Part shown: in pieces, positions 20,379 to 28,238 of the stretch | Layout: each line of letters opens with the position of its first letter | Position numbering within the stretch: position 1 is the stretch's first letter | Source: SLQH01 sp964612995 | GTDB lineage: Bacteria > Planctomycetota > UBA11346 | Direction of reading: 5' to 3' | Assembly: GCA_964612995.1 (NCBI GenBank) | Contig: CAZTGE010000038.1 | Coordinates: forward strand, 1-31,464 | DNA: 31,464 bases | Translations under genes and position numbers: made by a program | The notes under the pieces: generated by a model | What the model saw: only the letters and a program-made list of their open reading frames with translations | Database searches by the model: none | What the model was told of the DNA's origin: nothing

Positions 20379-23302
20379 GGCCGGCCCTCCGCAAGGGCGG
20401 CCTGGGGGCGAGCGGCCAGGGCGGTGATGGCGCTCAGATCGAGGATCAGGGCGACCGCCCCGTCCCCGAGGATCGTGGCCCCGCTGATACCACGGAGGTG
20501 TTCGAAGCCCGGGCCGAGCGGCTTGACGACGATCTCCTCGTCGCCGATGACCGCATCGACGGCGATCGCGACCGCCTCGTCGGCGCCAGCGGTGACCACC
20601 GCACGATGGGCGTCAGACAAACTCAGGGGTTCGAGCCCCACTGTCGCGGCGCAATCGATCAAGGTCAGGATCTCGTCGCGCAGGCGGATCACCTGGTGGC
20701 GACCCTCTACGCTCGCACGATTGCTCTGATCGACCTCGACGATCTCGCGGATCGATTCGAGCGGCAGCGCGTAGCGCGCGTCGCCGATGCGCACCAGCAG
20801 GGCATCGATCATCGCCAGCGTCAGCGGCAGGCTGATGGTGAAGGTGGTGCCCTGGCCGGCGACGCTGTGGATGTCCACCCGCCCCTTCAGCCGGGCGATG
20901 CTCGCGGCGACGATGTCCATGCCCACGCCACGACCGCTGATGTCGGTGACCGTCTGCGCGGTGGAGAAGCCGGGGTGGAAGACGAACCGGTGGATCTGCT
21001 CGTCGCTGAGTTCGGCCGCGCCCGCGGCATCGACGATCCCGCGTTCCACCGCCTTGCGGCGGATCGCCGCGGTATCGAGCCCGCGACCGTCGTCGGCGAC
21101 CTGGATGCAGATCATGCCGCCCTGGTGGCAGGCACGCAGTTCGACCGTGCCCTGCGCCGGTTTGCCGGCGGCCTCGCGCTCGGCCGGCGATTCGAGACCA
21201 TGGTCGACGCTGTTGCGGACCAGATGGGTCAGCGGATCGGCGAGCTCATCGACCAGCTTCTTGTCGAGTTCGGTGTTTTCTCCGGCCAGCGACAGCCCGA
21301 CGTTGCGCTCCGCGGCCTTGCCGAGATCGCGCACCAGACGATGGTAACGGCGCAGCAGCGGCCCGATCGGCACCATCCGTGCCTGCATCACGCAGTGCTG
21401 CATCGTGCCGGTGTGGCGATGCAGCTCGGCGGCGGTGTCGCGCAGCGCCCCGGCCCCCTCACGCGCATGGCTCAGCGCCTCGATCGCATCGCGCAAGCCG
21501 ATCCACTGCGCATCGCACGAACCGGTCTGATGCATCTCACGCGCCAACAAGCGTTCGAGCGCGGGCAGGTCGACGCCCGCCAGCCGGCGGTTGATGTCAT
21601 CGACCTGGCGGTTGAGCCGCGCCTTGGTGATCACCATCTCCCCGGCGGTGTTCATCAAACGATCGAGGCGTTCGGCATCGACCCGGACCACACCATTGCC
21701 CGCGCCCGCGCCCGCCGCCGTACCGGCACGCTCGCGCTGCGGCGCCGCGGGGCCACCGCGTGCGCTCGCATCCGGCGCCGCCGGCTCGATGTCGATACGG
21801 GCGACCCGGTCGCGCAGGCACTGCGCCCGGATCGCGCCGGGCTGGGCCTTGCTCGCGAGCAAGGCCCGCAGATGACCGCCGGCAGCTCCGCTCGCGAGCT
21901 GCGCTGCACTCGGATCGCTGGCGTGGACCTGCCCGAGGCCGGAGAGCGCCTGCAGGACCATGTCGCAGCGCAGATCGGCCAAAGGGGTGTCCGCGTCGAG
22001 CGTGATGCATACGTTCCACAACGGCCGCCCGTCGGCCCTCGCCCGGGACCAGACCGCGGCATCGCCCTGCCACGCAGGCGGCGGCACGTCGGTCGGTGAG
22101 TGCACCAGCGCCAGCGCGGCATCGACGTCGGCGCGGTCGACCGGTGCCGGTTCGTCGGCGGCGAGGCGGTCGTGCGCCGCGCGCGCCGCGCGCGCGATCT
22201 GCGCCAGACAGTCGCAGGCGGCGCCATCGAGCTGACGATGGTCGGCGCGCAGACGCAGCAGCAGCAGCACGGCATCGTGCGCCAGACGCCCGAGCCCGGC
22301 GAGTCGGACCTCTGCACACCCGGTCGCCAGACTGCGCAAGGCCTGCAGGGCCGCTTCGGCTGCGGTCCCGGCCGGATCGACCGGGGCGGCAGCGAGCACG
22401 GCCTCGAGACGATCGAGCACGCTGCCCGCCTGCTCCAGGAAGCGCGGCAAGGTCGCGGCGTCGGGGGGCACGACATCGAGCCCCTGCGTGCTCGGCCGGC
22501 AGGTCGCTCCCAGCTCCTCGCCGTCCGCGCCGACCCCCTCGCCGGGCAGCCAGAGCCGACAGCGCGGCAGCTCGGCGGCGCGCAGTCCATCCAGATCGCT
22601 GGTCCAACCGAACAAGCCGAGTTCGTGGCCCTCACTGCGTGGCGCGTCCGCGCCGTCGGCCGCATGCGCGACACCGACCCGCCGGCGGATGTGCAGGCGC
22701 CGCGACAGGATGTCCAGCACTTGCTGGGCGCCCCGCCAGTCACAGAGCAGCTCCTGGGTGTCCACCAGCATCGCGACCAGCGTCTCGCCACCGCCTGCGG
22801 CGACGATGGCTTCGCACACGTCTTCTTCATCGAGCTGACCGTGGAGCCAGTGCGGGAGTTCCCCGAGGTGGGCCTCGGCCAGATCGCTGACGCCTTTGGC
22901 GTTGGCGGCCGTCGCGGCCTCGCTCGCGGCGGCCAGCTCCGCGACCACCGCGGCGCAGTCGTCGGCCGGCTGCTCGCCGGCAGCGGCGGCCGCGAGCAGC
23001 GTCGCGATCGCATCGAAGGCGTGGAACAGGGCCTCGATCACGCCGGGGGTGAAGTCGACGGTGTGATGCCGCACGTCATCGAGCAGCGTCTCCATGCGAT
23101 GCGTCACCCGCTGGAGCGCGTCGAGTCCGAGGAAGCCGGCGCCGCCCTTGATCGAATGCGCGGCGCGGAACATCGCGTCGATCGATCCCGGATCGACCTG
23201 GGCATCCTCGGCCGCGAGCAGCCCGTCGTTGAGCAGATGGAGGTGGCTGCCGGCCTCGTCGAGGAACTCGGCCAGCATCGCCGGATCGTGGTGATCGCTC
23301 AT
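20375..23302 (-). CDS. cheA: Chemotaxis histidine kinase CheA
   Basis: 975 residues, longer than E. coli CheA (654). Hpt/P1 domain at the N-terminus with phospho-acceptor H49 in AAHSIKGGAGFLGL. A second, degenerate helical Hpt-like stretch follows around 285-385 (LPRFLEQAGSVLDRLEAVLAAA...). Then a P2-like domain around 420-500 (GRPLWNVCITLDADTPLADLRCDMVLQALSGLG), P3 dimerisation (RVDAERLDRLMNTAGEMVITKARL), and P4 ATPase with N-box HLVRNSVDHGLESPAER, G1 VADDGRGLD, F-box FHPGFST and G2 DISGRGVGMDIV. Last is P5, the CheW-like domain (LAMIDALLVRIGDARYALPLESIREIV). All catalytic boxes look intact. The start follows the cheR stop by one base, suggesting coupling. It would phosphorylate a receiver, but none with an acceptor Asp is in the window. 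Confidence 0.93.
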   Translation of the reverse strand: MSDHHDPAMLAEFLDEAGSHLHLLNDGLLAAEDAQVDPGSIDAMFRAAHSIKGGAGFLGLDALQRVTHRMETLLDDVRHHTVDFTPGVIEALFHAFDAIATLLAAAAAGEQPADDCAAVVAELAAASEAATAANAKGVSDLAEAHLGELPHWLHGQLDEEDVCEAIVAAGGGETLVAMLVDTQELLCDWRGAQQVLDILSRRLHIRRRVGVAHAADGADAPRSEGHELGLFGWTSDLDGLRAAELPRCRLWLPGEGVGADGEELGATCRPSTQGLDVVPPDAATLPRFLEQAGSVLDRLEAVLAAAPVDPAGTAAEAALQALRSLATGCAEVRLAGLGRLAHDAVLLLLRLRADHRQLDGAACDCLAQIARAARAAHDRLAADEPAPVDRADVDAALALVHSPTDVPPPAWQGDAAVWSRARADGRPLWNVCITLDADTPLADLRCDMVLQALSGLGQVHASDPSAAQLASGAAGGHLRALLASKAQPGAIRAQCLRDRVARIDIEPAAPDASARGGPAAPQRERAGTAAGAGAGNGVVRVDAERLDRLMNTAGEMVITKARLNRQVDDINRRLAGVDLPALERLLAREMHQTGSCDAQWIGLRDAIEALSHAREGAGALRDTAAELHRHTGTMQHCVMQARMVPIGPLLRRYHRLVRDLGKAAERNVGLSLAGENTELDKKLVDELADPLTHLVRNSVDHGLESPAEREAAGKPAQGTVELRACHQGGMICIQVADDGRGLDTAAIRRKAVERGIVDAAGAAELSDEQIHRFVFHPGFSTAQTVTDISGRGVGMDIVAASIARLKGRVDIHSVAGQGTTFTISLPLTLAMIDALLVRIGDARYALPLESIREIVEVDQSNRASVEGRHQVIRLRDEILTLIDCAATVGLEPLSLSDAHRAVVTAGADEAVAIAVDAVIGDEEIVVKPLGPGFEHLRGISGATILGDGAVALILDLSAITALAARPQAALAEGRP

Positions 23303-23303
23303 C

Positions 23304-24134
23304 TCAGCGCCTCCTGTAGATGGCCGGGCGGACGTAGTCGTAGGTGCCCGGGGCGGCGTGGAGGCTCTCCGCGCCGCCGAGGATCAGATGACCGCCGGAG
23401 CGCAGGCGCGCGGTGACCGCGGCGATGACGCGAGCCTTGCTCGCGTCGTCGAAATAGATCAGCACGTTGCGTAGGAATATCAGGTCGAAGGCCGGGCCCC
23501 GGCCGGGCTCGAGCAGGTTGGCCCGCGCGAAACGCACCGGCCGCCGGATCTCCTCACGCACCCGCCAGCATTCATCACCGCAGGGCCTGAAGTAGCGCTC
23601 GCGCGCCAGCTGGCTGACCTTCTGCAGCGCATAGATGCCGTAGGTCGCGCGCCGTGCGGTCTCGATCACGCTCGCATTCAGATCGGTGGCCTCGATGCTC
23701 CAGCCGCGGCGCCTGCCGGCGCTGTCGACATCGTGCAGCAGGATCGCGAGCGAATAGGCCTCCTCACCGGTCGAGCAGGCGGCGCTCCAGGCACGCAGCG
23801 GGCGCCCGCTGCCGGCTCCGGAGGTGTCCTGCCAGGCGCTGACCACCTGTTGCAGGACGAAGTCCCAGTGCTGCTTGTGGCGGAAGAAGAAGGTCTCGTT
23901 GGTGGTCAGCGCGTCGAGGCAGTGCTGCCGTTCGGCGGAACCGGCAGGGCTGGCGATATGCCGATGATAGGCGGCGTAGCTCGCGAGCCCCAACCGTTCG
24001 AGCCGCGCGCGCAACCGGCCCTGGACCAGACTGCGTTTGGCGTCGGAGAGGCGGATGCCGGCCTCGGCGTAGGCCAGGTCCTGGAAGGCGCGCATCTCGT
24101 CGGCGTCGAGGGAGATCTCTGCATGGGCCTGCAT
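23304..24134 (-). CDS. cheR: Chemotaxis protein methyltransferase CheR
   Basis: SAM-dependent methylation of glutamates on the chemoreceptor. 276 residues: N-terminal helical domain (DEMRAFQDLAYAEAGIRLSDAKRSLVQGRLRARLERLGL) with LTTNETFFFRHKQHWDFV. Next the SAM-binding core WSAACSTGEEAYSLAILL, ATDLNASVIETARRATYGIYALQKV, FDLIFLRNVLIYFD and a GGHLILGGAESL strand. A perfect AAAGGAGGTGA lies just before the ATG. It sits between mcp and cheA. No CheB methylesterase is present in the window. Confidence 0.95.
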   Translation of the reverse strand: MQAHAEISLDADEMRAFQDLAYAEAGIRLSDAKRSLVQGRLRARLERLGLASYAAYHRHIASPAGSAERQHCLDALTTNETFFFRHKQHWDFVLQQVVSAWQDTSGAGSGRPLRAWSAACSTGEEAYSLAILLHDVDSAGRRRGWSIEATDLNASVIETARRATYGIYALQKVSQLARERYFRPCGDECWRVREEIRRPVRFARANLLEPGRGPAFDLIFLRNVLIYFDDASKARVIAAVTARLRSGGHLILGGAESLHAAPGTYDYVRPAIYRRR

Positions 24135-24207
24135 CGCTCACCTCCTTTCCCGACCGGGGAGCCGGCCGGAGCCGGGGGCGGACCGGACGGACCGCCCCCG
24201 GAGCTGG

Positions 24208-26583
24208 TCATTCGTGGTACAGGGCGTGCCCCGCGGGCTCGCTCAAGGCCGGGCTGGCCGGCGCTGCGGTGGATCTGGCAGCCGGCGCTGCGACCGGTCC
24301 CACGGCGGCTTTCTGCCCGTCGTCGAGCACAAAGCGTTCGACCAGGCCCTGGAGCCGCTGCGCCTGGGCGCTGAGCTCTTCGGACGAGGCGGCCATCTCT
24401 TCGGCCGATGCGCTGTTCTCCTCGGTCACCGCGCTGATGCCCTCGATCGCTTCGGACACCTGTTTCGCCATCTTGGCCTGGCCCTCGGCCCCGGTGGTAA
24501 TTTCGGCCATGCCCTGCGAGGTGCGTTCGATTCCGGCGAGGATCTCCTGCAACGCGCTTCCGACCTGTTCGCTGAGCTTGGAGCCCTCCTCGACCCGGCT
24601 GCCGCTCTCATCGATCAGGGCGCCGATCTCTTCGGCCGCCTGCCCGGCGCGCTCGGCCAGCTTGCGCACCTCTTCGGCGACGACCGCGAAACCCAGGCCG
24701 TGCTCGCCAGCACTGGCGGCCTCGATCGCCGCGTTGAGCGCGAGCAGGTTGGTCTGGTTGGCGATCTGGCCGATGACACCGATGATCCGGGTCATCTGGC
24801 AGGAGGAGTCGCGGATCAGTTCCATACCGCTGACCGAACGTTCCACCGCCTGGCCACCGCCCTCGGCCGAACGGGTGGTCGAAGAGGCGATCTCGCTCGA
24901 CTCGCGCGCGTTGCACGCCACCTGTTCGACCACCGTCGACAATTCCTGGATGCTGGCGGAGATCTCCTCGACCGAACTCGCCTGATTCTGCGCCCCGGTC
25001 GAGACGTTCTGCGCACTGGCCGAAAGCTCCTCGCTCGCGGCCGCGGTCTGATCGCTGGTCTCGCGGATCTGGGCGATGATCCCGTGCAGGGTTTCGGCCA
25101 TGTCGTTGAGGGTGGCGGCCATCTCGCCGATCTCGTCGCGCGCCGTGATCTCCACCCGCGCGGTCAGATCGCCGGCAGCGACCCGCCCCAGGCCAGCGAC
25201 CATCCGACGCACCGGTCGAGTGATCATCCGAGTAAGCAGAAAAGCGATGAGGGCGCCGAGGACCGTGGCCACGGCCAGGCCGATGTACATGATCACGTTG
25301 GCCAGCTCGAGGCCGCGAACAGCGTCGTTGGCGATATCCTGGGTCTCCCCGATCCCCGCGTCCGCCATGGCCTCGGCGGCGGTGGTCATCGTGTCGCCGG
25401 CCGTGTCGCGCTCGTTGGCGACTGAAAACAGCTCACGCCAGTCAGCGGCGAAACGCTCCATACCAGCGGCATAGCCTTTGCTGGCGTCCTCCATCTGATC
25501 GATGCGCTCGCGGTCGATGTCTCGTCGGGTAATCTCACGCAGATCGGCGTAGCGTGCGGCCATCGCCGCGAAGTTGTCGTGCGCCGCCTCCAGCAATGCT
25601 GGATCGCGGACGGCCTGGGCCTTGTAGGTTTCGACCCGGGTGTCGTTGACCAGATCGAGGACCGCGTTGCCGAGGCGGACCTTCTCCACCCGCTCGCGGA
25701 TGTCGGTCTGGAACTGCTTCATCTGACTGGCGTGGAGCGCATCCGCGCTCTGTACGTACCGGCCAGCCGCGGCGTCCATGCTCCGGCGCATCCGCGCCGC
25801 CTCGGCGCCGGTGCCAGCCCCCGCATCGAGCGTATATCCGCGCATGGCTTCGGCGTAGTCGGTGCGCGCGACGTCGAGCGCGTCGAGCTGGGTGATGTCC
25901 TCCGGCTGGGTGCAGATGGCCCGTAGTTCGGTGATCCGACCGGCCACCGCCTCCAGCTCGCCGACGGCCTGACGCATCAACGCCGGATCGGAATCGGCCT
26001 GCGCCTTGAAATTACCGACACGCGCACGGGTGCCGGCCGCGACCACTTCCTGGACCAGCTCGAGCTTGGTCACGCGATCGTCGATGTCCTCATCGAGCTT
26101 GCGCTGCTGGCCGTCGAGAAACGCGTTGGCGTTGCTGAGGAAGGACGCCGCATTGGTATCGAGCGTGTCGCGCGCTGCGTCGACGCCGTCCTGCAGGGCC
26201 ACGGTGCGCTCGACCAGTCCGCGATAAGTCGCGTCGGCCTGGGCCGCGGCCTCGAGATGACCACCGAACTGTTCCAGAGCCTCGGCCCGAGCCTCGAGCT
26301 CCCGGCCGCGCTCGAGCACGTCGGCCACCGTGGCGAAGGCCTTGCGCGCATGGCGCAGGTAGTCGTCCGCACCTGTCAGGCCGTAGCCGCGCATGGCGTA
26401 CATCGCCTCATTGGCGGCGTCGGCGAGGTCGTAGGCGATACCCACCTCCGGGACGTATTCGCTGGCCATTTCACGCGCGCCGTTGCCAGCGCGGGACATG
26501 TTCGCCACCGCGATCAGGCCGAGGGCCACGGCGATGGCGATAAGTGCGGCGAAGCCGGTTCCGATCTTCATTCCGAGTCTCAT
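24208..26583 (-). CDS. Methyl-accepting chemotaxis protein with large duplicated periplasmic domain
   Basis: 791 residues. First membrane helix 8-30, periplasmic sensor about 31-425, second helix 427-452, HAMP about 452-505, then the cytoplasmic signalling coiled coil with the conserved tip IGQIANQTNLLALNAAIEAASAGEHGLGFAVVAEEVRKLAERA (about 604-646). The C-terminus is a Pro/Ala-rich tail with no NWETF-type pentapeptide. The sensor is all-helical and contains an internal repeat. Residues about 164-250 (DDRVTKLELVQEVV...NFKAQADSDPALM...) resemble about 288-376 (RERVEKVRLGNAVL...TYKAQAVRDPALL...), consistent with a helical bimodular type sensor. AAGGGG precedes the ATG. It is the only receptor in the operon, between cheW and cheR, so it is the likely dedicated input. 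Confidence 0.93.
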   Translation of the reverse strand: MRLGMKIGTGFAALIAIAVALGLIAVANMSRAGNGAREMASEYVPEVGIAYDLADAANEAMYAMRGYGLTGADDYLRHARKAFATVADVLERGRELEARAEALEQFGGHLEAAAQADATYRGLVERTVALQDGVDAARDTLDTNAASFLSNANAFLDGQQRKLDEDIDDRVTKLELVQEVVAAGTRARVGNFKAQADSDPALMRQAVGELEAVAGRITELRAICTQPEDITQLDALDVARTDYAEAMRGYTLDAGAGTGAEAARMRRSMDAAAGRYVQSADALHASQMKQFQTDIRERVEKVRLGNAVLDLVNDTRVETYKAQAVRDPALLEAAHDNFAAMAARYADLREITRRDIDRERIDQMEDASKGYAAGMERFAADWRELFSVANERDTAGDTMTTAAEAMADAGIGETQDIANDAVRGLELANVIMYIGLAVATVLGALIAFLLTRMITRPVRRMVAGLGRVAAGDLTARVEITARDEIGEMAATLNDMAETLHGIIAQIRETSDQTAAASEELSASAQNVSTGAQNQASSVEEISASIQELSTVVEQVACNARESSEIASSTTRSAEGGGQAVERSVSGMELIRDSSCQMTRIIGVIGQIANQTNLLALNAAIEAASAGEHGLGFAVVAEEVRKLAERAGQAAEEIGALIDESGSRVEEGSKLSEQVGSALQEILAGIERTSQGMAEITTGAEGQAKMAKQVSEAIEGISAVTEENSASAEEMAASSEELSAQAQRLQGLVERFVLDDGQKAAVGPVAAPAARSTAAPASPALSEPAGHALYHE

Positions 26584-26624
26584 GATTGATCCCCTTGTCG
26601 TTGGATGTCGTGGTGTGGATGGGT

Positions 26625-27137
26625 TCAGGCCGCGCCGGGAGCGTTGTCGACCTCGAGGGCGCTGCGCTCCGCCGGACCGAGCACCTGTTCGATGTCGAGC
26701 AGGAGCACCATGCGTTCGGCGAGCCTGGCGATGCCGACGAGATGCTCGCCGGCCAGCCCCGCGATGGTCGCCGGCGGGTCCTGGATGTCGCCACGAGGGA
26801 TGCGCATGACCTGACTGACCGCGTCGACGATCAGGCCGATGATCCGGGCGCCGAGACGCACGACGACGATCCGGGTCTGCTCGTCGAACGGCGCCGCATC
26901 GAGCGCGAAACGACGCCGCAGATCGAGCACCGGAATCACGTTGCCACGGAGGTTGATGACCCCCTCGACATAGTCGGGCATCTGCGGCACCGCGGTGATG
27001 CCTTCGACGAGGATGATCTCCTTGACGGTGGTTATCTCGATCGCGTATTCCTCGGCGCCGAGCCTGAAGCTGACCACCTGGAGGTAGTCCTGCATCGCTC
27101 GCATTAGCTGGGATTGCTCATCGCGGGTATCGCTCAT
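26625..27137 (-). CDS. cheW: Chemotaxis coupling protein CheW
   Basis: 170 residues, one CheW domain linking receptor to CheA: YLQVVSFRLGAEEYAIEITTVKEIILVEGITAVPQMPDYVEGVINLRGNVIPVLDLRRRF and ..TRIVVVRLGARIIGLIVDAVSQVMRI.., ending in an HLVGIARLAERMVLLLDIEQVL strand. The ATG (27135-27137) overlaps the stop of the upstream kinase gene as ATGA, with GGAG a few nt upstream. The frame is open much further upstream because of base composition, but only this start is supported. Confidence 0.93.
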   Translation of the reverse strand: MSDTRDEQSQLMRAMQDYLQVVSFRLGAEEYAIEITTVKEIILVEGITAVPQMPDYVEGVINLRGNVIPVLDLRRRFALDAAPFDEQTRIVVVRLGARIIGLIVDAVSQVMRIPRGDIQDPPATIAGLAGEHLVGIARLAERMVLLLDIEQVLGPAERSALEVDNAPGAA

Positions 27138-27874
27138 GGTCTGGCTCCTTCTGTGGGCAGCTGGAGAATGGGCAGGTGGAGGGTGAAAACGGTGCCGGGA
27201 CCGCCCGGCCGGTGGCGACGTTCCAGGCGGCCACCGTGCAGCCCGGCCACCAGATTCACGAATTCCAGACCGACGCCCCAATGCCGGTGGCCGCGCCGAG
27301 GAGCCACGCCATCGCACCCAGGACCCGGATCGATCACGCGAACCGTTACGCCGTCCGCCCCGCAGCACTTCAGCTCCAGCCGCAACCCGACAGCCGGGGA
27401 CGAACCCATCACCTCGAGGGCGTTGCGGACCAGGTTCTCGACGGCGGCCTCAATCAGGGGGCGGTGGCCCCTGACCTCGTGGGCAAGTGCACCAACCAAG
27501 GTGATCGGCCGCCCCGCAAAGCGGGGGTCTTCGCCGACCCGGCGGATCACCGCGCACAGAGCGGTTTCGGCATCGAAACATGCCATCGGCACGGCCCATC
27601 CATCTGAGCAATCGAGCAGGCTGGCCGCCAGCTCGCAGGCCTGCTCGAGACAGGTGCGGACCCGGATCAGGCGCCCATGGCATTCGCCGCAACCGGCAGC
27701 GATCACATCCTCGCTCGCGCGATCGATGTTGCCCAAGGCACCGGTATGCAGATTGGCGAATTCGTGGAGCACTCCGCGCAGCAGGCGTCGCAGCCGCCAC
27801 GCTTCAGAGTGCGCCTGGGCGAGATCTGTCTGCGGCAGCTGCTCGGTGACCGGTTGTTTCTTCGTCTGGCTCAT
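27134..27874 (-). CDS. Soluble sensor-type histidine kinase, first gene of the chemosensory operon
   Basis: 246 residues from the ATG at 27872-27874. H-box-like LRRLLRGVLHEFANLHTGALGNI (His37) is followed by a GHKL ATPase domain: N-box PLIEAAVENLVRNALEVMG, G1 IDPGPGCDG and G2 HWGVGLEFVNLVAGLHGGRL. There is no membrane helix and no evident sensor domain; helical sequence between H-box and ATPase includes CGECH (C62-C65-H66), a CxxCH pattern, odd for a cytoplasmic protein. I chose this start over one 198 nt upstream because the promoter-like sequence and the 16-bp palindrome lie in between. Its stop overlaps the cheW start (ATGA). A non-CheA kinase leading a che operon is unusual; its partner regulator is not in the window. 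Confidence 0.75.
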   Translation of the reverse strand: MSQTKKQPVTEQLPQTDLAQAHSEAWRLRRLLRGVLHEFANLHTGALGNIDRASEDVIAAGCGECHGRLIRVRTCLEQACELAASLLDCSDGWAVPMACFDAETALCAVIRRVGEDPRFAGRPITLVGALAHEVRGHRPLIEAAVENLVRNALEVMGSSPAVGLRLELKCCGADGVTVRVIDPGPGCDGVAPRRGHRHWGVGLEFVNLVAGLHGGRLERRHRPGGPGTVFTLHLPILQLPTEGARP

Positions 27875-27919
27875 GTCGTCCCGGAAGCAAGCACCGGGCC
27901 AAGCAGCGCGCTTTACGTA

Positions 27920-27949
27920 ACTGTATTGCCAGAAAGCCCTTGCGTTGAA
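27920..27949 (-). promoter_or_regulatory. Possible chemosensory operon promoter
   Basis: On the minus strand TTCAAC (27944-27949), 18-bp spacer, TACAGT (27920-27925), about 45 nt before the kinase ATG. Moderate match only. It lies downstream of the palindromes at 27978-28083, which would be in an activator position. Confidence 0.4.
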
Positions 27950-27977
27950 GATGGTGCGATTCCCTTCAGCCGCCAGG

Positions 27978-28083
27978 GTCAAGAACGCTTGACGCACCAG
28001 TCGCGGGTTCGCCGCAAGCCATTGTCTCGCAGATTTTTGCACATCACTTGACGCCTCGCCCCGCTCCGTCAAGCCTGCTTGAC
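27978..28083. promoter_or_regulatory. Pair of 16-bp GTCAAG-N4-CTTGAC palindromes with a half site between
   Basis: GTCAAGAACGCTTGAC at 27978-27993 and GTCAAGCCTGCTTGAC at 28068-28083 share both 6-bp arms and the 4-bp spacing. A single CTTGAC is at 28047-28052. Centres of the full sites are 90 bp apart. They occupy the divergent region between the chemosensory operon and the GH39 gene and look like binding sites of a dimeric transcription factor, which is not identified here. Confidence 0.6.
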
Positions 28084-28238
28084 CGTCCCGACCGTTCAGC
28101 CTCTAGTCATGACGACGGACTCTCCCCGGACAGGCGGTCGAACCCTTGCGACGGCACAGGCAGCCACCGGTTCCCGCCCCATCCCCTGGCGTGAGCGGAC
28201 GAGCCTATAGGCTGCCACCATACAGGAGTTCCGCGCCC

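Noticed and set aside
20626..20639. GGGGTTCGAGCCCC, resembling a tRNA T-arm
   Set aside because: It lies inside the conserved cheA coding frame, and there are no acceptor, D or anticodon arms around it.
19298..22099. Long plus-strand open frame (933 aa) opposite cheA and the STAS region
   Set aside because: Antisense to conserved genes; composition is that of a shadow frame.
27875..28072. N-terminal extension of the histidine kinase to an upstream start at 28072
   Set aside because: It would run through both palindromes and the promoter-like sequence, has no ribosome site and reads as non-conserved sequence.
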